Notes: generated by a model not told the origin, from the letters alone. Shown: positions 1 to 12,350, counted from the stretch's first letter. The stretch: 64,000 nt of DNA from Balanoglossus misakiensis (GCA_040954595.2 CM082596.2:7564001-7628000), one strand, 5' to 3'. Translations and numbers: made by a program.

Positions 1-1596
1 CTGGTGACTCATACCTGTATGAAGACATTGTGATCTACGAGTGTCATGAAGGATACTACTTCGAAAGTAACGTGTCATATATTGTGTGTCAGGCCAATGG
101 AGAGTGGACTGAACTACCCCTATGTGTACTTGCCGGTTAGTATAAGCGCCACGGCCAATACATAATCATTCAAAAGCAATTCACCCTCGGTTAGGCTGCA
201 TTCACAAACACCTCTGGAGGGGGGGGGGCGGGAGAATTCAATTTTTTTTACCATTTATTTTCACATCCCCCCCTTCCGAACTGCTAAAATTTTCAAATCC
301 CCCCCTTCCGAACTGCTAAAATTTTCAAATCCCCCCCCCCCCATTTTCTTTCACACAGCAAAACACATCACCTACCAGTATCTATCTTGTAAAAAAAGAA
401 AAACAGCTCCCATGAAAAGAATTTGAAACTGATGTTTTCCCTCATCAATGAGTATTAAAACTGAACATTGTATATATTTTTAAAGCTTTTGTATTCTTTG
501 TTGGCAGACATTGTAAACCGAGAAGTGAAGGGGGTGGGTTTGGGAGGGGGTGTCCCCCTCCCACGTAAGAAAATTTTATAAAATACAGAGCTCAAAGCTG
601 CATTTTAATGAAATCCAAAGGCAAATAAACTCAACTACCGGTATGTTGGGGAGGACAAATTTAACCTTCGCCGCTCAAAGTTAGCATTGGGAGGGGGGGT
701 GGGCAAGTCCCCTGACCTGGGACACTAGACAAACCAGTCAATGATTTGAAAGGTATTTGAAAGGTGTTTATGAATGACAGGGGTGGGTGTGGGAGGGGGT
801 GTCCCCCTCCCACATTAGAAAATTTTGTAAAATAAAGGGCGCGAAACTGCAATTTTGTGGACTCAAAATAAATATTTAGTCCTCAAAGTTTTCAAGTCCC
901 CCCCTTTCAGTCCCTAAATTATTTCAAATCCCCCCCCCTTACATACCCTCAATTTTTTCAAATCCCCCCCCTCAATTCTCCTGCCCCCCCCTCCAGAGGT
1001 GTTTGTGAATGCAGCCTTATATTACATAAAGCCTGATATCATGAAACGAAAGCTGGATATGCCTAAGCAAACAAGTACTTTTCCTCAAAAGGAAACTGAC
1101 GAACAAATGGGACTCTTTTAACTCACTGAATATTAAAGCATTCTACACCTCGAATTTGTGTTCATAATTATTTTCATTTCTGTATTCTATCACAGATGTT
1201 AGTGCTAGCAATAGCGTAGGTAAGTTTCAGAATTTGACTTATAGCTCCTTCGTAACTTATAACTCTATAATTTGTTGCGAGAAACGTCGGTAAAAAATTA
1301 CAATTTATCAGAAATTTCAAAGCAAAGAACAAAACCTATGACTGTCTGGTCTAATAAAATGAAAATCATTTAAACTAAAATGCGTTATAATTGATACTCA
1401 TTAATTCTTTTTCTTTCCAATTTCTTCAGCTGCTGTTGCTGTCACTTTGGCGGTCTTGGTGGTCATTTTGATAATTATTGGACTGGCAATAGTTTTATTA
1501 AGGAGAAGGTAAATGTAATACCTACAATATTCAATATCCAATTTAATAGACCTATCGTCTGCCACAAATGTCTTATTATCAATCATCATCATCGTT

Positions 1597-1673
<77 letters not shown>

Positions 1674-2771
1674 GTCATCATCATCATCCTCATCATCATC
1701 ACCACCGGGGAATTCCTATACGACATTTACTCTCGACGATCTCAAGCTCATATTTCGCAGGGACAGGAAAAATTGGTTCACTAATCTATTCTGCAGCAAA
1801 GCGCTTTCGTGAGCAAAGCGCAGCGCAGCGCAGGTAGACTGAAAAAAACCCCAAATTAATCAGCTTTCTTTCTGTTCAGAAACACAAAGACCAAGTCTCC
1901 TCCAAGCGCCATAAACGATATACGCAATGTGAACTACGAGCTGACAACGACAGGGACGAGCGGCACAGAACCTGTCGTCATCAACAACGACAGTCTAAAC
2001 AACACCAAGAACCACAGGCGCAGTCACGTGCACCCTTATGAGAACGTCAGCCCTGGTGTCGATGCGAACAGCCAGAGTATGAAAACTGGATTTGTTCATA
2101 ACGATATCTACGAACCTGCCGACGAAGGGGTCGAAGGGCGTTCCCCGGACGATTTGAAACCGAACCCAAACCGGCCTATTGATCAGATCGAATCACGTTT
2201 TCGTAATTCGGAAAGAAATAATGGCGACACTGGATTTACAGAGAACGTAGTCTATGAAAGTTGCGATGGAGACGAACAACATGAATATGCTGATGTGGGC
2301 GAAGGTACGCGCGAAAGATCAGACAGCGGCGCCCGTCCACAAGAACGCGCTGATAAAACGCGCAAGGAGGAGAAGGCTGATAGTACATGTAGTAAGAGCG
2401 GTCCAGAATATGACTATGCGTACGGAGTTGTTCCACAACATCGCCGAACAGGTGACACGAGCTCTCGGCCAGATGTGGTATTCACCGACAACATTGCGTA
2501 CGAATTTGACGGTACATTTGACGACAGCCAATCAGACGCACGCAAGCCTGCTGTCGGTTTTGTTGACAACGCCCTCTATGAACCCAGCGATGGTGACACC
2601 CACGGTGACCCCAAGTCCAAGTTCACCGACAACGTGCAGTACGAACTGGCGGACAGCGAAAATCCGGGCAGCGGCAATGTTGATGACGATGTGTATTATT
2701 CGACGATCGGCAACGATGACGATGCCGGTTTCCGTGACAACATTGCGTACGAATCGAGCACATTCAACTAA
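1..2771 (+). CDS. Sushi-domain type I membrane protein with tyrosine-motif cytoplasmic tail (5' partial)
   Basis: Exons read as 1-135, 1196-1219, 1430-1508 and 1880-2771 (stop TAA), and the phases agree at every junction. The gene enters from upstream, so its N-terminus is missing. Exon 1 encodes the end of a sushi/CCP domain (YECHEGYYF, then C-x-x-x-G-x-W and a final C). A short linker follows, then a hydrophobic stretch (AVTLAVLVVILIIIGLAIVL) ending in RRR, which is a typical transmembrane segment with a stop-transfer signal. The last exon encodes a tail of about 297 residues rich in D, E, N and Y. The tail repeats F-x-[DEH]-N-x-x-Y-E five to six times, plus NVNYEL, HPYENV, HEYADV and DVYYSTI. 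Inference: a cell-surface receptor or adhesion protein whose tail is phosphorylated and docks SH2 or PTB proteins. The family is not identified. Intron 1 holds an 823-bp foldback element and intron 3 a CAT microsatellite. Confidence 0.8.
194..1016. mobile_element. Foldback MITE, family GGCTGCATTCAC, copy 1
   Basis: The ends are inverted: GGCTGCATTCACAAACACCT at the left and its reverse complement at the right, both bordered by poly-G or poly-C tracts. TTA flanks both sides (191-193 and 1017-1019), which fits the 3-bp target duplication of PIF/Harbinger-type elements. The interior has repeated GGGTGGG...GTCCCCCTCCCAC blocks and no coding capacity. A second, rearranged copy in opposite internal orientation lies at 39467-40140. 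It sits inside intron 1 of the sushi-receptor gene. Confidence 0.75.
1581..1701. repeat. (CAT)n trinucleotide microsatellite
   Basis: About 120 bp of nearly pure CAT repeats in the last intron of the sushi-receptor gene. It creates a poly-histidine reading frame that is not a gene. Confidence 0.95.
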
Positions 2772-2803
2772 TGAAGATTGGTAGACGAAAACGAACATTT
2801 ATA

Positions 2804-2994
2804 TTAAAAGTACACAGTCACCTCCAATTTAAATATGTCCATAAATGGCAAAAATGGCTTATCTGGGTTCTAAAGAACATATGGTGGTGCTCTTTTTTTC
2901 ACTTGTGTCACCCACTGAAAATATGTGATTGGCTAGATCTCAGTTTGCCATGGTAACTGTAGCTAAATTTCCATAGGTGACCGTATACCTTTAA
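2804..2994. mobile_element. TTAA-flanked MITE, family AGGTATACAGTCA, copy A
   Basis: A 191-bp element bounded by TTAA on both sides, with inverted ends related to AGGTATACAGTCACC. Related copies lie at 28826-29019, 33740-33919 and 36300-36493. It begins 33 bp after the sushi-receptor stop codon, so it probably lies in that gene's 3' UTR. TTAA flanks are the hallmark of piggyBac-type insertion. Confidence 0.8.
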
Positions 2995-4140
2995 CCGCTC
3001 TGAACCAAAACGTGAATTTTGAAAAACATTGCAAACAATGTATTTAAACAACATTTAATCTGAAAAATAGTTAAATTTTAAATTTAGCATATATCTCACA
3101 AGCGGATTTATTTTTTACATGTATTTACAAGGACAATTCAAAATTATTGCATTTACATGAAATTTTCTTTTACACTTAAGGGACGGAGGACAAATTCACT
3201 GCTAAATATGATAGTAAGTTAGGTATGACGAATGCCCCTTACCACCGGCCACCGTAGCTACAGAAATGTTTAATTTGTCAATTACATTTATCAACAGTTA
3301 TTTCATTACCGTTTGAATTGTGCTAAAGTAGTTCCGATTGGGGGGGGGGGGTCCAAGAGTGACATTGCGTCTTTAAAGTGACATACCAGTATTGTAACCC
3401 TTTCTGTTAATAATCACGTGGAGTGACCGTGCTACCGGTATAATAAAATATCTTTGAGATAATAACACACTAATTTTACCTCTCTGCTATCTATTACTGA
3501 ACCATCGCTAACCACTATAGGGCGGGTTTGTCCCTCACAAAAAAACACGCCTAATTCGCCTGTGGACGCAGCTTATCAAAACATCACAGCATATACGTGT
3601 ACAGTGAGTATTTGTTATTATGCAAAGTTTGAATTCAAGTCCAGAGTAGAATTCATTTGTCAACAATATCAGTGGTCGTTACACACATGCATTACCTTCT
3701 TTTTCTATTGTCTATGCAATGGTAATGAGGGTGACTATTTTTAGGGTCCTCTTTGTTCTACATTAGCGCGCATTCAGGGGTGTCAAATACATCCCGATCG
3801 ATCTTTCAGTATTCTACAAAAACGAGGCAATTGCGTTCATTATGACATCTGTGCTTCCCTTTGAACACATTTCCATGCCAACTGGCGAACGCCACATTGG
3901 AAGAATTTAGAAACCCTACAAGTGCAGAGTGATGTTTAGATGCAGTCCCCCCCCCCCCCGGGCCGGATTGAGAAGACATCTTTTGTGGAACTGCAAAGGT
4001 TAATTACTGAAGGTTAATCTATAAATGGAAACACAATGGGAATGCATTCTGCGCTCTATGCTAATTGTATGCGTTGTTAGTACGCGTAACTGTTAACACC
4101 TTCCCCTGCGCGTGATCTGGGGTTATCCACATATGTAAAG
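2995..4140. other. Intergenic region, no gene seen
   Basis: Low-complexity AT-rich sequence with short G or C runs (near 3340 and 3948). I see no exon with conserved coding content. An AATAAA near 3444 could serve as a distal polyadenylation signal for the upstream gene. Confidence 0.5.
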
Positions 4141-4175
4141 CCAATAAAAGACGCACTCGAAACGCGGACTATAAA
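4141..4175 (+). promoter_or_regulatory. Candidate KMO1 core promoter (CCAAT and TATAAA)
   Basis: CCAAT at 4141-4145 and TATAAA at 4170-4175, about 100 bp upstream of the KMO1 start codon. This spacing suits a transcription start near 4200 and a short 5' UTR. The sequence just before the ATG (CACATCCACCAGTCTTT) is shared with KMO2 at 13071-13087, so the UTRs are homologous. KMO2 has no equally clear TATA box. Position-based inference only. Confidence 0.35.
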
Positions 4176-4274
4176 CCACAGAGCCAAGTTTGTTTCTTGA
4201 CCGTGTGTGGAGTGACCGTGATCCCAGTAAGCGTTGAATTTGGACACATCCACCAGTCTTTTTAAACATCTACG

Positions 4275-7200
4275 ATGTCGGACGAAGCCAAACTTCGTGT
4301 CGTTGTTGTTGGCGCAGGTTCGGTGAGTTCTCTTGAGAATCCCCGGGTTGAATCATGCAGTTCTGAAATTTGGAGTTGCCTAAACTTCGCCCTTCGCTTT
4401 GTACTCAGTTTAGAATATCCGATAAGTATTCCAATCCTTTTATGGTCCATTTAAATTGCCTCTAGGGGTCTTTTCATGGACCGTGATGATAAACGATATA
4501 ACCCTTCCTTGATTTTATGAATACGTATGGATAGAAAATTCCCGAGAGCTCCGATCCTCTGCCTTGACTGTTATGCATTCTCGCGAACTACGGCCATATC
4601 TCCGCTCTACGGAGCCTAATGGCTAAAATGCACTGCGTTTAGGTAGTCCCCCACCTCACATCGTCACAGTGTGAATTTTACATCGGTCAATGTGAGTTTC
4701 ATGGTCTGAAACCAAACGTCATTCCTATACACTGGTCCAGCCGTCAACCGTATAACGCCGGTTGAATATTGAACCTCCCACACTGACACTTGGCTCTCAA
4801 ATGTGATTTACAGGTGGGCGTGTACATGAGTTGTGTACTGTCACTGCTTGGTGGTTATGAAGTTCACGTTTATGAAGCAAGAGGAGGTAAGAACGCTTTT
4901 AAGCAAGATTAGACGTATGTTTTCTTATAAAATAGTTGTAATTGTATATGAAAGCCCGTTAGGGATATTTTGAAAAGCAAATAAAAATAAATGTTTATCT
5001 CGTGCTCACGACATATTTTCTAGTGCCCAACAAAGATTTTTAGTGTGATAAGCGTTGATGACGATGTTTTTTTTTTATTCGTAATAAAAGATATCCGAAA
5101 ATGTAAGGCGACACAAGGGAAAAGTATCAATTTAACATTATCGACCAGAGGCAGAGAAGCACTTCGATTGATTGGAATTGAAGATCAGGTGAGTAAACGC
5201 ATTTTTTCAGAATCTGTCCATTTTAGATTTGTTTTCTTCATCTGTCGGCAGTTATGGAGAATTCTTGAACAGAAATTTTTTGTGCTAAAGCGGTTCTTTG
5301 GTCACCAAGCAATTTCCACGTACACAAATAACACAATGCGCTGCCCTTATCAAAACAAGTAACCATGGGTACATTCGCGCACGGAGCTAGTAGTTGCTCC
5401 AGAAGGCAGCCCCAGGTGCTGTCCGAGCATGCGCAGATTTATCACAAAGCAATGACACCGGAAGTGGGGGGTATGGGTCGGTTCTTTATTCTTTTTAATA
5501 TGTAATAGTAGTCTCGGTTACCCAGACTCTCTTACTCTTTCTCTCGTCTCCAGAGGGCGCTGTGCGAGAAAGAGAGTCTGGGATCACTGCACGTTAAATT
5601 TTCCGCGAACCGGAAGCATCTTTTAGTAATCGAGCGGTGCACCATGGACCCAATAACAAATCGCAGGAAATAGAGGAATGAATCGTGTTGTTGTTGTTGT
5701 TGGTGATAAAAACAGTTTTAAAAAATTAATTTGTCATTTCCTGCTACCGAAATCGTGGAAAACACGGCCTAGGTCGCCCAACGTCACTCGTGGAAAACAT
5801 GACCTAGGTCGGCCAACGTCACTACGAGTGACGTTGGGCGACCTAGGCCGTGTTTTCCACGATTTCGGTAGCAGGAAATGACAAATTAATTTTTTAAAAC
5901 TGTTTTTATCACCAACAACAACAACAACAACAACACGATTCATTCCTCTATTCCCTGCGATTTGTTATTGGGTCCATGGTGCACCGCTCGATTACTAAAA
6001 GATGCTTCCGGTTCGCGGAAAATTTAACGTGCAGTGATCCTAGTCTCGGTTACCCAGAGCCCTCTGCTTCTTCCGTTAGGCACTCCAGAAAGAGGGTCTG
6101 GGGAAACCCGGTAGACAAACCGTCAGGCGGAATCGGGACAGCTGCGATGCATGACGGGAGATTTATATTCCAAAATGGCGACGTCCTGCGCGCGAACCCA
6201 CGGCCGACATGTATGACATACGATAAAGAAAACATGCTGAGAAGTGCTAGACCTGCTAAAACTGTATACAAATTGAAAAGAGAGAGAGAAGTTCGGTAAA
6301 TAGTTTTCTAATATCGACATATCATAATATCGTATCGAATATTAATCTCCCGTCATGCATCGCAGCTGTCCCGATTCCGCCTGACGGTTTGTCTACCGGG
6401 TTTCCCCAGACCCTCTTTCTGGAGTGCCTAACGGAAGAAGCAGAGGGCTCTGGGTAACCGAGACTAGCAGTGATCCCAGACTCTCTTTCTCGCACAGCGC
6501 CCTCTGGAGACGAGAGAAAGAGTAAGAGAGTCTGGGTAACCGAGACTAATGTAATAGCAGCTTTCACGGTGTTCGAAGTTCCGTTCAGGTTAAATGACTT
6601 GATTTAAATAGACAATATGACGTATAATTGTGCATTTTTGAATTCAGGTTGTCTCGGAAGGAGTACCAATGCGTGCTAGATGGATTCACGGATGCAATGG
6701 AAGTCACAGAATTATGGAATACGGAACAAATGGAGAAGTATGGCAAATCTCGTGAAAATTAACAAACTTGACTTTACAAATGATTAATATTCGATACCTT
6801 AAAATCAGCGTTGTACTCCCTTTCACTATTCGTTGTAACGTCTTTCAAGTATTTTCATATTGCAATGTTTTTTTTCTCTACGTAGAATTTAATATCTATT
6901 GAAAGAAGTGTACTCAACGAATGTCTCTTAAATAGTAAGTATATGTTCATGTCATGATTTCACAATTTACATAAGCCACGATCAGCAATTTACTTCTAAA
7001 TATTAAAGGGACAGAGTCTCTTACTGTCGACTGTTTCATTTGATATGTTAAGTGTTAATCTCACTGAAAAACGATTCACCATCTAACTTAGTTAATACTA
7101 AGCCATTGTCGGTGGTGGAAAGATATTGACCCAGATTCTCGATTTGATATTTTTTTCCTTTTTGCCACAGCGGTGGAAGAGAAATATGGAGACCAAGTAA

Positions 7201-10200
7201 CACTGCATTTTAATCACAAACTACAGGAGTGTGATTTTGAATCTGGCCAGTTGGTGTTCAAAAAGTGAGTCTCTCTCTCTCTTTGTCTCTCTCTCTCTCT
7301 CCAATGGGAAGAAGGAATTGCTAGTCCGTTGTAAACTTTTGAATGAAACCATGCACTGGGTTATGCTGAGGTCGGAAACTTTAGTACCATACCACTCCAT
7401 AAATTGTGTCTTCACCAAGAAATAACTAAAATAATGAAGCGCAATTTCTCTTACGATTTCAGATCAGACGGTCAGCAGGTACATGTCAAGGCCGATGTCA
7501 TTTTTGGTTGTGATGGCGTACATTCTACTGTGAGAGGAAAGATGATCAAGACCCCTGGATTTGACTACTGTCAGAGTTACAGTAACCATGGTTACACAGA
7601 ACTAACAATCCCCCCTCAAGATGGACAGGTACTAAAGACACCATTTGCATAATTTCATCAAGATGTGACTTTGGCTTATTTCTTTTACACAGAAAAGTAC
7701 ATGGTTTGTATTGCGACCTAGCCTATGTCCAAAGAATGCGAATACATGTAACATGTATCTAGACATTCGCTTCACTTTAGGTTCAACTTTAAGCCCCATG
7801 GTACAGATATTGTTGCTTATTTTTCATGATTTTTCATTCAAACTAATACCATCCCGCGTAAACCAACCTATTACCGGTGGAAGGTTAGCTAGCTGTCAAA
7901 CAATGGTGCAGGAAACCCAAGGTGTATAAAAAACAATATACGACTTTCCTATGATGCGAGATCTCGCGATACTTAGATAATATAGCACGGTCACTAGTTG
8001 CTGGCCTAATACACGTACACGTCAAGCTTTGTATGGAACAAGCCTATCTTATAGGGTATTTAACGTAGAGTCTCGAGGAGTTCAGAAAATGCTATATTGG
8101 GAGATATATCTTCCGTACCGTGTGACTGTAATATGTGTGCGTTTTTTATTGAAGCCCGCTCTGCAACAGAACTTTCTCCACGTCTGGCCAAAATGTGAAT
8201 GTATGATGATAGCTCAACCAAATAAGGACAACTCGTTCACAGCCACCTTATTCGTGCCGCACGACACTTACGACAAACTCAAGACAGAAGATGACGTCAT
8301 GGAATTTTGGAACAGCTATTTCGAGGGGACAGTTCCTTTGATTGGCGAGGAAGCCATCAAGAGAGCCGTCCTTGGCAAAAAGCCATGGCCGCTGATGACA
8401 GTCAGGGTAAGTTTCACTGTCAGCCAGAAAAGGCGAAGGCATATTCCGATATAAAGCTTATACAATATACAGACTCCTGACCCACAACAGGTGGGCCCCA
8501 AAACACGCATGTTTTCTCCAAATGTCAGCCTTGTGAACTCTCCCTTCCTGGCGATTGATTTTTTTTTCACTGGCTTGTCAAGTTAGAGTTAGGGTTAAAT
8601 GGTGTCGTCAACACTACAAGTTCTGTCTGAAACGGCAAAGTGATATTTGCTGCAGCAGTATAATGTTGGGAATTATAAGGGTCAATTTATTATAATGGTT
8701 ATGTGATGTTCTCACTTTTTATACAGGTTAATTGTAAAAGGGGGAAAGCAAATGTGTCTTTGAATTCCTTAAGTTGCAAAACAATAATAGAAACCCCGTT
8801 AACTTTATGTTCTATGTGCTTCATAAATATGTTTCTTTAAATCCTATGTGACGATTTATTACAGTGCCATCCATACCACGCTGGTAATGTTTGTGCTCTT
8901 ATGGGAGATGCCGCCCACGCTATGTTACCATTCTATGGCCAAGGCGTTAATTGTGTAAGTTAAGAAGCGCACAAGACACATACTATAACATTCCCCCAGT
9001 TCGATTTTGAAACCCTCTTTACTATTTATAAGAATCTTGCGATACAAATCTACTTATAGCATGGAATGTGTATGTACATTGTGTAAAAGTTTAAACCAGC
9101 TATCTATACAATTTGGTTTGTTTCCTGGTTTAGTATCTCCATGGCAACATAAATTGTAAACTACATATAACGAGGACTTTAATATGCATCTTTCTACACA
9201 GTGTTCTGGGAATATATTGCGTGACTATGACATGCAAAATTTCATACACTCTCAGAATGAAACACTAGTATGTTAATCTTCGTCTCTATTCTGTTTGGGC
9301 ATAGGGTTTTGAAGACTGCCTGGTGTTTTATGACTTGATGATTGAGCACAACAAAGACCTGTGTAAGTATCCTTATGGATGTAATACTTTTTTGACTACG
9401 ACCAATTGAATGCAACGTCACCATTCACGAACATTGGCAATCTCATTTGCTTTTTCCAATCCAACCGTAATAATACATGTGGTGAATATGGAAGTTGTGT
9501 GTGGTCGAACATTAATTCTCTATATATCCACATGTACATTAACATAAATGGTGTCTTGTATCGAACATAATTAATGGGAAAAGGGCAGCAAGAGAGAGAC
9601 TTTGTCCCTTTAATGCTACAGTCACGATGTTTTTTTGTATTGTAATACTTTACTGCTTCAAATCATATCTTCCATTTTGTATTTCAGCCACAGTCTTGTC
9701 TGAATACACGAAAATACGGTACCCGGATGCAAATGCAATGTGTGACCTATCAGAGATGAATTACCGTGAGGTAATTAAGCTAGACGTTTGTCAAATTAAA
9801 ATACACGTACCGCTTTGTTTTGTCCTCATCTCATCTATGGCTAAGATTGATTGATTAAACATTTAGTTGACATAATGATAAACAATTACCGGCACATGAA
9901 ACTTGCGACTGGGAAAATTATATTGTTAAATCGTTTCGAAGAATTCAGTCAGACTACAGCCATGTATGTTGTCAAGTGCTGTAAAACCTAAGGTCTATGT
10001 AGCTGGAGTAATACGTGAGAATAAACAATACATGTAATTATGTTCTGCATTTTCAGGTGAGTTCAAAGGTCAAGTGTAAGTGGTTTTGTCTTCGGAAAAA
10101 ATGTGAACGTGTCATACACCGGTTGCTGCCAAGTCGGTTCACTCCACTCTACTCGATGGTGGCCTTCTCCAGGATGCGATACTCTGATGTCGTTCGTCAA

Positions 10201-11045
10201 GTTCAAGTGCAAGATAGGGTAAATGATCTTTTGCTTGCATTGAAGTGTCTTCTGTGATGTTATGTTTATGGACAAAAATGCATTCATGCCATGGTATTTT
10301 CTTTCAAAGTCATGTTGACTGAAATTAATAATGGGTTCTATTGTTACTTTTCATATCCAAAATGCCATGCCATTACATATACATGTACCTAAATGTCACA
10401 TTATATATAATTATCATATTGCTACTGTATAATAGTTTTCATGTGTGCAAAGAGAATATAGAGTACAAACTTTCCCGCATATCTTAGTGCCATTTTGGGT
10501 ATACCAAAAATAAATGAAGTTTGCATCTGTATTAGGTTTTGATGAGTTCAATCATAGAGGATACTTGATTGAAACTGTATATTAATTCAAATAAATTTAA
10601 AGCGGAAGAGTTGTGTGAACTGCGCATGTGCAACTTTTATGTTCATATATACACGTACCTTGACCAGTGTTATCATTATTCAGGTAGAACCTGCCAACCA
10701 ATACAGGTTGTATCAAAGTAATTTGAAAATGTGATAAAAAGTAACTACGAATTGTTTGCCATGATGTACAGTGTATGCAAAGTATCAACCACATTGTTTG
10801 CAACAATGTATCAGTTACACCTTTCGCTTCCGTGACTTGCTAGAGGCCTTACACTTTTGTTTGCCCATACCCACAGCCACAGACGGGATGACACCGACCC
10901 TTTAAGACTTCACCAATGTTTTTTAACATTCACTTCTTTGGAATTTCTGTTCCAGGTGATCAATGGTGCTTTAATGACAACCGTGGGAATAACAACAGCT
11001 TTGTTGGTGTGGATGGCACAAAAAGCAGTATGTGGATGTTTATGA
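4275..11045 (+). CDS. KMO: Kynurenine 3-monooxygenase, tandem copy 1 (450 aa)
   Basis: FAD/NADPH-dependent hydroxylase converting L-kynurenine to 3-hydroxykynurenine, normally on the mitochondrial outer membrane. Exons: 4275-4322, 4814-4886, 5091-5188, 6648-6737, 6886-6934, 7171-7264, 7463-7628, 8155-8406, 8865-8954, 9305-9362, 9688-9770, 10057-10218 and 10956-11045. They sum to 1353 nt in one open frame. Visible motifs: GAGSVG dinucleotide fold (aa 14-19), [19 protein letters not shown], the FGCDG motif (around aa 162-166), the MGDAAHA FAD motif with PFYGQG, GFEDC, and a C-terminal hydrophobic anchor (aa 421-450). It is slightly shorter than the roughly 480-aa vertebrate enzyme because the C-terminal tail is short. 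It is highly similar to KMO2. Intron 3 carries a nested foldback insertion and intron 10 a half TTAA element, both absent from KMO2. Confidence 0.93.
5509..6548. mobile_element. Long foldback transposon with 9-bp TSD (MULE-like), in KMO1 intron 3
   Basis: The element starts TAGTCTCGGTTACCCAGA and ends with its reverse complement. The 9-bp direct repeat ATGTAATAG flanks it at 5500-5508 and 6549-6557. The arms are one long palindrome: left arm from 5509 to the centre near 5825, right arm back out to 6548 but interrupted by a second element at 6041-6466. KMO2's matching intron lacks it. Long inverted arms with 9-bp target duplications suit a non-autonomous Mutator-like element. No transposase is present. 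Confidence 0.85.
6041..6466. mobile_element. Nested foldback element with 10-bp TSD inside the 5509-6548 element
   Basis: A 426-bp element with the same end sequence (TAGTCTCGGTTACCCAGA) and inverted arms of about 120 bp. It is flanked by the perfect 10-bp direct repeat GCAGTGATCC at 6031-6040 and 6467-6476. It has split the right arm of the outer element, so it inserted later. The unpaired centre is AT-rich. Confidence 0.85.
9488..9613. mobile_element. Half copy of TTAA family AGGGACAAAGTCTCTC in KMO1 intron 10
   Basis: This matches the right arm of the full elements at 56484-56835 and 59147-59511 (GTTGTGTGTGGTCGAA, GGTGTCTTGTAT, GAGAGACTTTGTCCCT) and ends in TTAA at 9610-9613. The paralogous KMO2 intron shares flanking sequence (ATACATGTGGTGAATAT) but has no element. 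Insertion after the gene duplication is therefore likely. Confidence 0.7.
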
Positions 11046-11505
11046 CGCGCTGTCCTTGTATGCGATGATGAAAATGTCGACAGGGAAACTTAGCATCTGT
11101 ACATAGTTGTCTTTGAATTCAGGAATCTGTCGACACATCTGGGACCACATGATATGGAGAATTCCTGTTCCATCTTTTCATCAAGGCCATGATGAAATTT
11201 TATGAGACTCATAAACTGATATTCGCATGTACCAAGCTGGCGATCGTGTTAAAATCGGGCTGGCTTCAGGTATTCCGTTTTAGAGTTACACCAGAAGCTG
11301 GTTGTCATACAATTTATCAAAGACTGGTATTGAAACAGTCTGTCAGTTGTTGTCAGCTGACAGCTCTAAGATCAGACATGATCAGATGTGGCAAGGGAGA
11401 TTCCATTACGGCATGCCCTTTTTCAGTTACTTAGGGTGAAACGAAAGCGAAATACATGTATACTACCGAACCGAAAGCAATACCTAAGCTAGGTAGCGGT
11501 TAGCT

Positions 11506-11638
11506 AGCTGTGGAAACGCACCTGTTCCGCGGGGGGGGGGGGGGGGTGACATGCTAATTACCCTGATCGCAGGGTAATTCGTATATCACCCCCGCCCCCC
11601 CCCCCCCCTGACCGGCGAAACGGCTGCGTTTCCATAGA
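11506..11638. repeat. Inverted repeat with poly-G/poly-C arms
   Basis: A G run near 11531 and a C run near 11595 sit inside inverted arms (TGGAAACGCA-CTGTTCCGC against its near complement). The octamer GGTTAGCT is repeated directly at 11498-11505 and 11639-11646, possibly a target-site duplication. It resembles a small non-autonomous element. Confidence 0.55.
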
Positions 11639-12239
11639 GGTTAGCTGACCAGAAATGTTACGCATAGCTCACGCAGACCATAGTGTGCGTATAGGTGGCA
11701 AACAACTGACATTTGGTGTTCTTCCTTTTCATGCACGTGCATTCACTGCACAATGACGTATGTATTGTCACAGCCGAGATATTCAATCTGATAAAATTCA
11801 TCATCAAGTCATTACCTAGCCTAGTTTTTACTCGGCTAAAAATATCCAGTGTTGCCATTTCTAGTCACTTGCCATGTCAGCCCACTGACATAAAGTCAAA
11901 ACAAACTGAACCGAGCAAAATAGAGCCGTTTCCGTCACCAGACAATGTCCAAACTGACCGATGCGCAGAGAAAGGTTTCATAACGAGAAAGCGAGTCCCT
12001 TTTTTTTCTAAAACAGCACAGGGTTGCCAACTACAAGCATGTTGATATTTCAAATTTATCGAAAATGAAACCGGGGAAATCCAACTGCAACAATTGATGA
12101 TGTCATGTTTCTCTTGTATAATGACCGCAGGTGGCTCACATATATATTGGAACATGACTGGCTGAGCGCGTGATACTCTCATTGATTCTAATATGCATAT
12201 TTGAAGGTATATTGTATTTAAATTGAAGGGGTCGTCGCG

Positions 12240-12350
12240 CCGCGTTTCGAAAGTCGGGAAATCTGTCTTTCTTCCAGTTTTCCTGAGCTACAACCCATGA
12301 AAAATGTCCAAAAATGACAAAATTCGAAAGTCGGGAAATCTCTGTTTATA
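12240..12350. repeat. Diverged lone monomer related to the 88-bp satellite
   Basis: Two copies of TTCGAAAGTCGGGAAATCT flank a block reading ACCCATGAAAAATG-TCCAAAAATGACAAAA. The block has the same order of motifs as the satellite at 23719-27028 (CGAAAGTT, CCCATGAAAAT, CCAAAAATGACAA). The relationship is inferred by eye. Confidence 0.45.

Noticed and set aside
1568-1837. Reading frame with about 30 consecutive histidines
   Set aside because: It is the translation of the (CAT)n microsatellite inside an intron of the sushi-receptor gene.
5678-5943. Mirror reading frames [17 protein letters not shown] on both strands
   Set aside because: Both are products of the same palindrome in the foldback element. 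The identical peptide on opposite strands shows symmetry, not a gene.
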